This document shows, piece by piece, positions 1-7,690 of a stretch of 64,000 nucleotides of DNA; position 1 is the first letter of the stretch; every line of letters begins with the position of its first letter. Source of the stretch: Streptomyces xinghaiensis S187 (GTDB lineage Bacteria; Actinomycetota; Actinomycetes; Streptomycetales; Streptomycetaceae); contig NZ_CP023202.1 of NCBI RefSeq assembly GCF_000220705.2, positions 1,302,001 to 1,366,000 of the forward strand. Reading direction: 5' to 3'. Below the pieces are notes generated by a model. It worked only from the letters and a program-made list of their open reading frames with translations, was not told where the DNA came from and made no database searches. Position numbers and translations under genes: made by a program.

Positions 1-1067
1 AGGAGCTGGCGGCCCGCGAGGCCTGTGACGAACTGGCCGCGCAGGGCGCCGACGAGCGCACCTGCCGCACGCTGCGCGACGTGCTGAGCGAACTGCCCCG
101 CACCGGCGCTCCCGGGCGGGCCCTCTTCGCCACCGGTGGGGAAGTCGTGCTGGACGTGCCGCTCGGCGAGGCCCCGCAGGGCCGCTCGGAGGTCAGCTGG
201 TCGCCGGTGCCGCACCTCGGTCCGCTGCTGGAGCACCGCAGCGAGAACCCGCGGTGCCTGATCGCGTACATCGACCGCAAGGGCGCCGACTTCGAGGTCC
301 GCGACGACTACGGCCGTGAGGAAGCCGGGCACCAGGAGGGGCAGGACTGGCCGATCCACCGCAACCGGCACGGCGCCGACTGGTCCGTCCGGCACTTCGA
401 GCTCGCCGTCGAGGAGACCTGGGACCACAACGCCGGGGAGATCGCCAAGGCCCTCGCGGAGACCTGGGAGGAGACCGGCGCCCGGATGCTGGTCCTCGCC
501 GGGGACGTGCGCGAGCGCCGCGCCGTGCACGACCGGCTCCCCGAGCCGCTGAAGTCCGCCTGCACCGAGACCGAGTACGGCGGCCGCGCCGCCGGCGCCC
601 GCCGGGAGCGGCTGGACGAGGTGGTGGACGAGGCCCGCGAGAAGTACGTCCGGCAGCACACGGCGGAGCTGCTGGACCGGTTCCGCTCCCGCCGCGCCCA
701 GGTGCCCGGCGATGTGCCGCACGACGCGGCGGAGGGCGTGCCCGCGCTGGTCGAGGCGGCGCGCGAGCACCGCATCGGCTCACTCGTCATCCGGCCCGAC
801 GGACCCGACGTGCACCGCGAGGTGTGGGTGGGCCGCGAGCCCGACCAGATCGCCGTACGGCACACCGACATCCCGTACCTCGGCGACACCGAACCGGTCG
901 CCGTCCGCGCCGACGACGCGCTGCTGCGCGCCGCGGCCGCGAGCGGCGCCGAGGCCGTCGTCGTGCACCGCCCGGAGGACGTCGACGGTGATCTGCCGTC
1001 CGGCGGGCTGGGCGCCCTGCTCCGCTGGCCCAGCGCCCGCGGCGAACGTCTGGAGGAATCGCTGTGA
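1..1067 (+). CDS. Rv2629/Balon-like (baeRF family) ribosome hibernation factor, 5' end outside window
   Basis: The reading frame is open from base 3, so the true start lies upstream; the GTG at 81 is internal. About 355 codons are visible. The C-terminal half has the eRF1-like layout of the bacterial archaeo-eukaryotic release factor (baeRF) family: an acidic helical segment with ERLDEVVDEAREKY, then a Rossmann-like part ending in a SGAEAVVV strand. This matches Rv2629-type proteins, which recent work on Balon links to ribosome hibernation. The stop codon overlaps a GTG used by an upstream extension of the next gene (GTGA), so the two are probably cotranscribed. The family call is good; the exact role is inferred. 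Confidence 0.8.
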   Translation, partial: ELAAREACDELAAQGADERTCRTLRDVLSELPRTGAPGRALFATGGEVVLDVPLGEAPQGRSEVSWSPVPHLGPLLEHRSENPRCLIAYIDRKGADFEVRDDYGREEAGHQEGQDWPIHRNRHGADWSVRHFELAVEETWDHNAGEIAKALAETWEETGARMLVLAGDVRERRAVHDRLPEPLKSACTETEYGGRAAGARRERLDEVVDEAREKYVRQHTAELLDRFRSRRAQVPGDVPHDAAEGVPALVEAAREHRIGSLVIRPDGPDVHREVWVGREPDQIAVRHTDIPYLGDTEPVAVRADDALLRAAAASGAEAVVVHRPEDVDGDLPSGGLGALLRWPSARGERLEESL

Positions 1068-1183
1068 CCCTCAGGAACCCCCTCCTCCGCAACCCCTTCC
1101 GCCGGAATCACCGCGCGGGCCGCCCGCCCGACCCGGCGGCGGGCCAACAGCAGCGCGGAACGAAGCAGCAGCGGGAGGACCAC

Positions 1184-1573
1184 ATGCAGCGAGGCAGCGA
1201 CCGGCTCAACGTGCACCACGACGACGAGATGAAGCACCAGCTCCAGGGGATGCTCCGCTCCGGGCACTCCACCCGGGCGGAGGAGTGGCACGACCCCGAG
1301 CCCAGCGCCGAGGACGACCCCGACACCACGCTGCGCCCGGCCCCGACCCCCGGTGTCAGCGACGAGGCCGAGGCGGAGGCCCTCCGCTCCGAACTCGCCC
1401 GCTACTTCGGCCGCACCCCCTTCCCCGGCCGGCGCGAACAGCTCCTGGGCACGCTGCGCGAACGCAACGCCCCCGAACGGCTGGTGGAGGTGATCGGCAC
1501 CCTCCCGGCGGACCAGGACTACCGCAATGTGCAGGACGTGATGGTGGCACTCGGCCGCAAGCCCCGGTCCTGA
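1184..1573 (+). CDS. DUF2795 family protein
   Basis: A 129-residue protein beginning MQRGSDRLNVHHDDEMKHQL. The start at 1184 is chosen because a GGGAGG sits five bases upstream. The same frame could begin at a GTG at 1064, which overlaps the previous stop by four bases and would add a basic 40-residue tail of low complexity; I think that is not translated. The N-terminal third is charged and probably disordered. The C-terminal part (about residues 60-127) is the compact helical DUF2795 fold, with the pattern FPGRREQLLGTL and RNVQDVMVALGR. The function is unknown. It follows the hibernation-factor gene and precedes a CBS protein, which hints at a stress or dormancy role. Confidence 0.75.
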   Translation: MQRGSDRLNVHHDDEMKHQLQGMLRSGHSTRAEEWHDPEPSAEDDPDTTLRPAPTPGVSDEAEAEALRSELARYFGRTPFPGRREQLLGTLRERNAPERLVEVIGTLPADQDYRNVQDVMVALGRKPRS

Positions 1574-1587
1574 CCCGGGACGGCGGG

Positions 1588-1606
1588 GCGCCGGACCCCC
1601 CGGCGC
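1588..1606 (+). terminator. GC-rich hairpin after the DUF2795 gene
   Basis: Perfect seven-base stem GCGCCGG/CCGGCGC with a five-base loop, 14 bases after the stop. There is no T-tract, as is usual in Streptomyces. The call is moderate. Confidence 0.4.
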
Positions 1607-1855
1607 GGGACGGGGCGAGTCCCCGGGACCCCGGACTATGCGGAGATACGGAGAGCGGAGACACGGAGACACGCCTTCGCCCCTCCGCGCCGCGCCGGCC
1701 GCCCCGCCCCCGTATCCCCGCATACGCCGCGCCCCCGCGGGTACTCCGGGCCGGAGAAGGAACCCCGCTCCCCGCCCTGAACCCGCGGGGACGGCGTGGG
1801 GACGGGGCCGTGACGGGCCCCGCCGGGCCCCGCGCCCCGAGGAGGCGACGAAGCC

Positions 1856-2311
1856 ATGGCACACGGACACGGACAGGCAGAACACGTACGCGACGTCATG
1901 ACCCCCGCGGTGACGGCCGTGCGCCCCGACGCGTCACTGGTCGAGGCCGCCGAGCTGATGCGCACCCACGACATCGGCGACGTCGTGGTCGTCGAGGACA
2001 GCCGGCTCATCGGCATCCTCACCGACCGGGACATCACCCTCCGCGCGGTGGCCGAGGGCGTCGACCCGCTGACGGTCAGCGCGCTGTCCGTCTGCACCCC
2101 GCGCCCCGTCACGGTCGGGCCGGACGAATCGGTCGACGCCGCCGTGATGCTGATGCGGACCAACGCGGTACGGCGGCTGCCCGTCGTCGAGGACGGCAGG
2201 CCGCTCGGCATGGTCAGCATCGGCGACCTCGCCCTGGCCCAGGACCCGGGATCGGCCCTCGCCGACATCAGCCGCGCCGTCCCGGACACCTGGCCCGTCC
2301 AGGCGGTCTGA
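1856..2311 (+). CDS. CBS-pair domain protein (Hrp1-like)
   Basis: A 151-residue cytoplasmic protein made almost entirely of two CBS motifs, at about residues 8-62 (VRDVMTPAVTAVRPD, then GILTDRDITLRA) and 74-130 (ending GMVSIGDLAL). Stand-alone CBS pairs bind adenosine nucleotides and act as sensors or accessory modules. A strong GAGGAGG lies 10-16 bases before the ATG. The size and layout match mycobacterial Hrp1 (Rv2626c), a DosR-regulon protein encoded near Rv2629. An Rv2629-like gene also lies just upstream here. No catalytic site is expected. The ligand cannot be read from sequence. Confidence 0.85.
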   Translation: MAHGHGQAEHVRDVMTPAVTAVRPDASLVEAAELMRTHDIGDVVVVEDSRLIGILTDRDITLRAVAEGVDPLTVSALSVCTPRPVTVGPDESVDAAVMLMRTNAVRRLPVVEDGRPLGMVSIGDLALAQDPGSALADISRAVPDTWPVQAV

Positions 2312-2315
2312 CCCC

Positions 2316-2375
2316 GGCGGTCCCGCTGATCACGCGCCGGTCCCGGTGACCGCCCGCCGGTCCCGGCGATCACCC
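2316..2375. repeat. Three imperfect 20-bp tandem repeats
   Basis: Three head-to-tail units at 2316-2335, 2336-2355 and 2356-2375 share the core GSCGGTCCCGSTGAYCRC. They fill the gap between the CBS gene and the PAP2/kinase gene, just before the latter's start. The function is unknown; candidates are an operator array or a repeat expansion. Confidence 0.6.
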
Positions 2376-2388
2376 GCCGGCGGAAGCG

Positions 2389-3933
2389 ATGCCCCGACCG
2401 GCAGCGGGTATGCGTCTGTCCATGACGGACGACACGAGGGGCCGCTGGCACCGATGGCTCAGCGAAGGGGACCGGGCGGTGTTCGCCCGGGTGGCCGCAC
2501 ACCACTGGCCCGCCGGGGACCGGTTTCTGCCGCGCCTCACCCACAGCGCCAACCACGGCCGACTGTGGTTCGGCGTGGCCGCCGGACTGTGGGCGTTCGG
2601 CGGCGCCCGGGGCCGCCGGGCGGCCACCCGGGGGATCGCCTCGCTGGCGCTCGCCTCGGCCACCGTGAACACCCTGGGCAAGCGCTCGGTGCGCCGCGAC
2701 CGCCCGATCATCGACGCCGTGCCGCACCTCCGGCGCGCCAAGCGCCAGCCGACCACCACCTCCTTCCCCTCCGGGCACTCGGCCTCCGCCGCGGCCTTCG
2801 CCGTGGGCGTCGCGCTGGAGTCACGGCCGTGGGGCACGCTGCTGGCCCCGGTCGCCGCCGCCGTCGCCTTCTCCCGCGTCTACACCGGCGTGCACTACCC
2901 GAGCGACGTCGTCGCGGGTGCCGCCCTCGGCGCCGGGGCGGCCTACGCCGTCCGGGGCCTCGTGCCCTCGCGGCACCAGCTGCCGCCGCCCGCCCGCCCG
3001 CGCGGCGACGCCCCCGCCCTTCCCGCCGGGGAGGGCCTGTTCGTCGTCGTCAACCCGCTCTCCGGCGCCATGCCCCACCGGGCCGACCCGGTACGGCAGT
3101 TGCGGGCGGCGCTGCCCAAGGCGGAGATCGTGCGCCACGACCCCGACCGGGCCCCGCTGACGAGCACGCTGGAGACCGCGGCGCGCGACGCGGCCGAACG
3201 GGGCGGCGCGCTCGGCGTCGTCGGCGGCGACGGTACGGTCAGCGCGGCCGCGACGGTCGCGCTCCAGTACGGGGTGCCGCTCGCCGTCCTTCCCGGCGGC
3301 ACCTTCAACCACTTCGCGTCCGACCTCGGCGTGGAGGACATCCAGGACGTCCGCGCCGCCGTGACGCGCGGCGAGGCCGTCCGGGTGGACGTGGGACGGC
3401 TGACCCCGAGCGAGGGCCCCGGCGCCCTGCGCGAACCCACCTACTTCCTCAACACCTTCAGCCTCGGCTCGTACCCGGAGCTGGTGCGGCTGCGCGGGCA
3501 CTGGTCGCCGCGGATCGGCGGCCCCGCCGCGACCCTGCTCGGCGTGGCGCACGTCCTGCGCACCTCCCGCCCGGTGAGGGCCGTGGTCAACGGCGTGCCG
3601 CGCTCCATGTGGCTGCTCTTCGCGGGCAACGGCGCCTACCGCAGCGTGGGGCTGGCCCCGGTCCGCCGCTACGACCTGGCGGACGGCCTGCTGGACGTCC
3701 GGGTCGCGCACGGCGGCCGCTTCGCCCGCACCCGGCTCGTCGCGGCGGCGCTCACGGGCGCGCTGGCCCGGTCCCCCGTCTACGCCGCCGCGCGTCCGCG
3801 CCGGCTGCGGGTCTCGGGACTGCCGACCGGCACCCACATGGCGTACGACGGCGAGGTGGCGCCCGCTCCCCCGGCCTTCGTCATCGACAAGGCGGAGGAG
3901 GCGCTGACCGTTTACCGGCCGGTCCCGGACTGA
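2389..3933 (+). CDS. PAP2 phosphatase / diacylglycerol-kinase catalytic domain fusion
   Basis: A 514-residue two-domain lipid enzyme. Residues about 20-190 form a PAP2 phosphatase with all three signature motifs: KxxxxxxRP at 98-106, PSGH at 127-130 and SRxxxxxHxxxD at 162-173, among hydrophobic helices that place it in the membrane. Residues about 214-512 form a diacylglycerol/sphingosine-type lipid kinase domain, with the nucleotide-binding GGDGT at 279-283 and a later PGGTFNHFA. The pairing suggests turnover of phosphatidic acid or a related lipid phosphate in one polypeptide. The start is uncertain: ATGs at 2410 and 2422 are equally possible and would remove 7 or 11 residues. A 13-bp hairpin follows. 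Confidence 0.88.
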   Translation: MPRPAAGMRLSMTDDTRGRWHRWLSEGDRAVFARVAAHHWPAGDRFLPRLTHSANHGRLWFGVAAGLWAFGGARGRRAATRGIASLALASATVNTLGKRSVRRDRPIIDAVPHLRRAKRQPTTTSFPSGHSASAAAFAVGVALESRPWGTLLAPVAAAVAFSRVYTGVHYPSDVVAGAALGAGAAYAVRGLVPSRHQLPPPARPRGDAPALPAGEGLFVVVNPLSGAMPHRADPVRQLRAALPKAEIVRHDPDRAPLTSTLETAARDAAERGGALGVVGGDGTVSAAATVALQYGVPLAVLPGGTFNHFASDLGVEDIQDVRAAVTRGEAVRVDVGRLTPSEGPGALREPTYFLNTFSLGSYPELVRLRGHWSPRIGGPAATLLGVAHVLRTSRPVRAVVNGVPRSMWLLFAGNGAYRSVGLAPVRRYDLADGLLDVRVAHGGRFARTRLVAAALTGALARSPVYAAARPRRLRVSGLPTGTHMAYDGEVAPAPPAFVIDKAEEALTVYRPVPD

Positions 3934-3944
3934 GGGGCACACCG

Positions 3945-3983
3945 GCGTCGGCCGGCCCCTCCGGGGCACCGGCCGGCCGACGC
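3945..3983 (+). terminator. 13-bp perfect hairpin after the PAP2/kinase gene
   Basis: The stem GCGTCGGCCGGCC (3945-3957) pairs perfectly with 3971-3983 around a 13-base loop, 11 bases after the stop codon. It is a probable intrinsic terminator without a U-tract. Confidence 0.6.
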
Positions 3984-4020
3984 TCGCCGCCTCTTCGCGC
4001 CTCTCATCGCGTACCACATG

Positions 4021-4061
4021 ACGAGACGCCATTCTCGTGATACGAGACACCGGTCTAGACT
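4021..4061 (+). promoter_or_regulatory. Palindromic operator overlapping a promoter for the methyltransferase gene
   Basis: TCTCGTGATACGAGA at 4033-4047 is a perfect 6-3-6 inverted repeat, and a third ACGAGA lies at 4021-4026, itself inverted relative to TCTCGT at 4033. A -10-like TAGACT lies at 4056-4061, so a bound repressor would cover the -35 region. The layout is typical of TetR- or MarR-type operators. No cognate regulator gene is adjacent. Confidence 0.5.
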
Positions 4062-4097
4062 GCGGCTCCCCGCACGCCTCGCCCGGAAGGGGCCGCC

Positions 4098-5000
4098 ATG
4101 CCCGACCGCACCGACGTACGAGACGAACCGGCCGCGCGGGCCGGAGCGAGCGAGGACCCCGCGAACCCGGGTGCCACGGGGCACCCGGAGACCGGAGCCG
4201 CCGTTTACACCCACGGCCACCACGAGTCGGTGCTCCGCTCGCACACCTGGCGGACCGCCGCCAACTCCGCCGGCTATCTGCTGGACGAGCTCCGCCCCGG
4301 CATGACCGTCCTGGACGTCGGCTGCGGGCCCGGCACCATCACCGCCGACCTGGCCCGGCTCGTCGCCCCCGGCCGGGTCACCGGGATCGACGCGGCCCCG
4401 GGCATCCTCGGCCGGGCCCGGTCGGTGGCCGCCGGACGCGGCCTGGACACCGTCGGCTTCACCGTGGCCGACGTCTCGGAGCTGCCCTTCCCCGACGGCT
4501 CCTTCGACGTCGTGCACGCCCACCAGGTCCTCCAGCACGTCGGCGACCCGGCCGGCGCCCTGCGCGAGATGCGCCGCGTCTGCCGGCCCGGCGGTGTGGT
4601 CGCCGCCCGCGACTCCGACTACGCGGCCATGACCTGGCATCCCGGCTCCCCGGCCCTCGACGCCTGGCTGGACCTCTACCGCCGGGTCGCCCGCGGCAAC
4701 GGCGGCGAACCGGACGCCGGACGGCGGCTGCTGTCCTGGGCGCGGCAGGCCGGCTTCACCGACGTCACGGCCTCGGCCTCCGCCTGGTGCTACGCCACCG
4801 AGGAGGAACGCGCCTGGTGGAGCGGCCTGTGGGCGGACCGCACCGTGGACTCGGCCTACGCGCGGCTCGCGGTGGACGGCGGCCACGCCGGGGAGGAGGA
4901 GCTGCGCCGGATCGCCGGCGCCTGGCGGGAGTGGGGCGCGAGCCCGGACGGCTGGTTCGCCGTCCTGCACGGCGAGATCCTCTGCCGCGTCGTCAACTAG
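4098..5000 (+). CDS. Class I SAM-dependent methyltransferase
   Basis: A 300-residue cytoplasmic enzyme with a disordered first 35 residues, followed by a Methyltransf_11/25-type Rossmann fold. Motif I is VLDVGCGPGT at 71-80, the acidic motif II is GIDAAP, and the post-motif LPFPDGSFDVVHA is clear. These residues bind S-adenosylmethionine; the methyl acceptor cannot be deduced. The resemblance is to UbiE/small-molecule methyltransferases. It is the first gene of a two-gene unit with the VOC protein 11 bases downstream, behind the palindromic operator at 4033-4047, so expression is probably inducible. Confidence 0.85.
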   Translation: MPDRTDVRDEPAARAGASEDPANPGATGHPETGAAVYTHGHHESVLRSHTWRTAANSAGYLLDELRPGMTVLDVGCGPGTITADLARLVAPGRVTGIDAAPGILGRARSVAAGRGLDTVGFTVADVSELPFPDGSFDVVHAHQVLQHVGDPAGALREMRRVCRPGGVVAARDSDYAAMTWHPGSPALDAWLDLYRRVARGNGGEPDAGRRLLSWARQAGFTDVTASASAWCYATEEERAWWSGLWADRTVDSAYARLAVDGGHAGEEELRRIAGAWREWGASPDGWFAVLHGEILCRVVN

Positions 5001-5011
5001 GCTCAACCGCC

Positions 5012-5368
5012 ATGGAAATCCTGGGTACTTCACTCCGTGTCTGCGTGGACGACCTGGACGCCGCCGTCGGCGTCTACGAGCGGCTGACCGGCGAACGGGC
5101 GGTGCGCTCCCGGCGCGGCGGCGTCTCGGTCGCGGCGGTGGGCGCGTTCCTGCTGATGAGCGGGGACGAGGCCGAGCTCGAACTGCTGCGCAAGGTCACC
5201 GCCACCATCGCGGTGAAGGACGTGGACGAGGCGCACCGCACGCTCACCGAGGTGGGCGCGCGCATCCTCGCGGGACCGCTGCCCACCCCCGGGCGGAATC
5301 TGCTGGCCCTCCACCCGGACGGCTCGATCTTCGAGTACGTCGACGGCGGTGTGCCCGGGGCCCGGTGA
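5012..5368 (+). CDS. VOC superfamily (glyoxalase/bleomycin-resistance fold) protein
   Basis: A 118-residue protein of vicinal-oxygen-chelate size, starting MEILGTSLRVCVDDLDAAVGV, with paired beta-alpha-beta-beta-beta modules (residues about 4-55 and 62-112). It ends with the typical NLLALHPDGSIFEYVDGG, whose terminal Glu is a usual metal or substrate ligand. The start ATG lies 11 bases after the methyltransferase stop with no good Shine-Dalgarno, suggesting translational coupling. It may be a dioxygenase, glyoxalase or binding protein; the substrate is unknown. The frame stays open far upstream, but that part lies inside the methyltransferase gene and is ignored. Confidence 0.8.
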   Translation: MEILGTSLRVCVDDLDAAVGVYERLTGERAVRSRRGGVSVAAVGAFLLMSGDEAELELLRKVTATIAVKDVDEAHRTLTEVGARILAGPLPTPGRNLLALHPDGSIFEYVDGGVPGAR

Positions 5369-5376
5369 CGCCCGTG

Positions 5377-5408
5377 CCGCGGCGGCCCGGAGGCGGCGGC
5401 CGCCGCGG
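5377..5408. terminator. Bidirectional hairpin between convergent genes
   Basis: The ten-base stem CCGCGGCGGC (5377-5386) pairs with GCCGCCGCGG (5399-5408) between the VOC gene (+) and the oxidoreductase gene (-). A second smaller inverted repeat, CTCCGG/CCGGAG, follows. Confidence 0.45.
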
Positions 5409-5464
5409 AGGGATCTCCGGGCCATCCGGTTCCGGAGAGCGTGGGAACGCAGACCGTCAGACGG

Positions 5465-6382
5465 TCAGACTGTCAGGACGATCTTGCCGCGGGTGCGTCC
5501 CTCCTGGCTGAGCCGGAACGCCTCCCCCACCTGCTCCAGCGGCAGCTCCTGGTCCACGTTGACGGTGAGCTTCCCGGCGTCGGCCAGTTCGCCGAGGGCG
5601 GTGAGATCGGCCGCGTCGGGCCGCACGAAGACGTAGCGGCCGCCGGACCCGGCGATCCCCGGATCCACGACGGAGACCACGCGCGCCGCCGACTTCGCCA
5701 GGTCCAGTGAGGCCGGGATCGCGTCACCGCCCACGAAGTCGAGCGCCACGTCGACGCCCTCGGGCGCCAGCTCCCGCACCCGGTCGGCCAGTCCGTCGCC
5801 GTAGGTCACCGGCTCGGCGGCGCCGAGGGACCGCAGATAGTCGTGATTGCGCTCGCTGGCGGTACCGATGACCCGCGCGCCCCGCGCGGCCGCGATCTGC
5901 ACCGCGAACGAGCCGACACCGCCGGCCGCCGCGTGCACCAGCACGGTGTCGCCCTCGGCCGCCCCGGCGGCGCGCAGCGCCTGGTAGGCGGTGAGCCCCG
6001 CCAGCGGAACCCCGGCCGCCTGCTGCCAGCTGAGGGAGGCGGGCTTGCGGGCCAGGACCCGGACCGGGGCGGCGACGAGCTCGGCGTAGGTCCCGAACTG
6101 CGCCACGTCCTGCCGGTTGTAGCCGATCACCTCGTCGCCCGCGGCGAACTCGGTGATCGCCGGTCCGACGGCTTCCACCACACCGGCCACGTCCCAGCCG
6201 GGGATGAGGGGGAAGTTGGTCTGCAGGACCGGGTCGAGATAGCCGGCGGTGATCTTCCAGTCCACGGGGTTGACGCCGGCGGCCTTCACCCGGACCAGCA
6301 CGCTGTCCGGCCCGACCTTCGGCTCGGGGACGTCGGTGAGCTTCGGCGTTTCGCCGTATGAGTTGATCGTCACTGCCTTCAT
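5465..6382 (-). CDS. NADP-dependent zinc-free medium-chain oxidoreductase (quinone oxidoreductase type)
   Basis: A 305-residue MDR-superfamily enzyme starting MKAVTINSYGETPKLTDVPE; a GGAG seven bases upstream supports this start over a codon five residues earlier. The GroES-like N-domain carries VRVKAAGVNPVDWK, and the Rossmann domain has the nucleotide loop AAAGGVGS at 151-158. The zinc ligands of alcohol dehydrogenases are absent, as in quinone oxidoreductases and enoyl reductases. It probably uses NADPH to reduce a quinone or an alpha,beta-unsaturated carbonyl. It stands alone, leftward, with a terminator shared with the VOC gene. Confidence 0.88.
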   Translation of the reverse strand: MKAVTINSYGETPKLTDVPEPKVGPDSVLVRVKAAGVNPVDWKITAGYLDPVLQTNFPLIPGWDVAGVVEAVGPAITEFAAGDEVIGYNRQDVAQFGTYAELVAAPVRVLARKPASLSWQQAAGVPLAGLTAYQALRAAGAAEGDTVLVHAAAGGVGSFAVQIAAARGARVIGTASERNHDYLRSLGAAEPVTYGDGLADRVRELAPEGVDVALDFVGGDAIPASLDLAKSAARVVSVVDPGIAGSGGRYVFVRPDAADLTALGELADAGKLTVNVDQELPLEQVGEAFRLSQEGRTRGKIVLTV

Positions 6383-6556
6383 AACGGACTCCAACAAGAC
6401 TGAGGCGGGCGGGAATTCCCGGTCACGGGCATGATCGCCGCCATCGGGGGCGGTTTCCGGTGACGGCCGGGGGCGGGTCGTGTGACGGCCGGGGGGGACG
6501 GGCCCGGAGCGGGCCGGGCACCCGGGGCGGCGGGAGGCCGGCGGGCGGCCGGCCGG

Positions 6557-7453
6557 TCAGGGCTGGGCCAGAGCCGACTCCAGAAGCCCGGCGAGGAGGA
6601 CCGCGCCCTCGCCCTCCTGATCGAGATCGGGATCGTAGACGGTGACGTTGAGCCCGGCGCACCGCGGCGAGCGCACCAGGGGCCGCAGCACGTCGTGGGC
6701 TTCCTCGACCGTGAGGCCGTCCGGGTCGGGGCTGTCCACGGCGGGCATCACGGTGGGGTCGAGCACATCCGCGTCGAAGTGCACCCAGAAGCCGTTGAGC
6801 GCATGGGCTTCGAGGCTCGCGAGACAGCGGTGCGCCACCTCGCCGGCCCCCTGGCGCCGGACCTCCCCGACGGTGGTGACCGGGATCTTCAGCTCGGCCA
6901 GTTCGGCGCGGTCCTCGTCGTCGTCGCGGATGCCGATGAGACGCACGTCCTCGTCCCGCACATAGGGGCGCAGCCCTTCGAGGTCGGTCAGGTCCGGCTG
7001 CCCGCGCCCGGTGGCCAGGGCCAGCTCCTCCCCGGCGGCGGCCCCGACGCGGGGTGAGTTGCCGGGGTGGCGGAAGTCGGCACTGCCGTCGAGCGCGGCC
7101 ACGCCGTAGCGGCCGATGCGGCGCAGGGCGAGCGCGGCGCCGAGCTGGATACTGCAGTCGCCGCCGAGGACCACGGGGAAGTCCCCGGCCCGTACGTGCT
7201 TCTCGATCCGGTCCGCCAGCCGGGGGGTGTACCCGGCGATGGCGGCGGCGTTGAACACGCCGTCCCCGTCCCGCCACGGGCCCCGGTCGTAGCGGGGCGG
7301 CACCACCACCCCGCCCTCCTGGGCGCCGAGCCGCTCCAGGAGCCGCTGCTCGCGCAGCGCGCCGGCGAGTTTGTAGCAGCCGGGAACCGTACCGGGGACC
7401 GGCGGACGCAGGCCGAGATTGGACGGGGCATCGATCAGCACAGTGCGGCGCAT
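6557..7453 (-). CDS. Arginase/agmatinase/formiminoglutamase family protein with altered metal ligands
   Basis: A 298-residue ureohydrolase-fold protein. The conserved strands are present: FPVVLGGDCSIQLG (GGDC at 97-100), LDGSADFRHP (122-126 region) and WVHFDADVLDP (Asp227, Asp229). In true arginases the first reads GGDH and the second DAHAD, each His being a manganese ligand. Here they are Cys100 and Ser124. GGDC occurs in other actinobacterial members as I recall, but the Ser is less usual. So the protein may bind metal differently, prefer another substrate, or be inactive. The start at 7453 has a GAGGAC just before it. It is not in an arginine gene context. Confidence 0.8.
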   Translation of the reverse strand: MRRTVLIDAPSNLGLRPPVPGTVPGCYKLAGALREQRLLERLGAQEGGVVVPPRYDRGPWRDGDGVFNAAAIAGYTPRLADRIEKHVRAGDFPVVLGGDCSIQLGAALALRRIGRYGVAALDGSADFRHPGNSPRVGAAAGEELALATGRGQPDLTDLEGLRPYVRDEDVRLIGIRDDDEDRAELAELKIPVTTVGEVRRQGAGEVAHRCLASLEAHALNGFWVHFDADVLDPTVMPAVDSPDPDGLTVEEAHDVLRPLVRSPRCAGLNVTVYDPDLDQEGEGAVLLAGLLESALAQP

Positions 7454-7690
7454 GTCCTCACTCTGGCACGACATGCACCGGGGCAGGAGGTCTTGCTCGG
7501 CGGATCGGAGCACGCGCGTGTCCGGGCCGCGGTGTACGGGCCGGGAGGCCCCGTGCCGGGGCCGCCGGTTCCCGGCGCGCCCGCCGTCGGGGCCCGGGGG
7601 CGGGCACGGGGCCGTGCGCCCGGTGGGCCCGGCCACCCGGTGGGCCCGGCGCGCCCGCCGCCTCAGGGGCCCCGCCCCGGAGCGCCGGCG

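Noticed and set aside
1064..1183. GTG 1064 as start of the DUF2795 protein
   Set aside because: It would add 40 unconserved basic residues. The ATG at 1184 has an ideal GGGAGG and the family-like N-terminus.
308..1885. Long open frames on the opposite strand of the first genes (for example 308-1885 and 1636-2778)
   Set aside because: They are antisense shadows with Arg/Pro/Gly-rich translations, no family motifs and no ribosome sites. High GC in Streptomyces leaves such frames open by chance.
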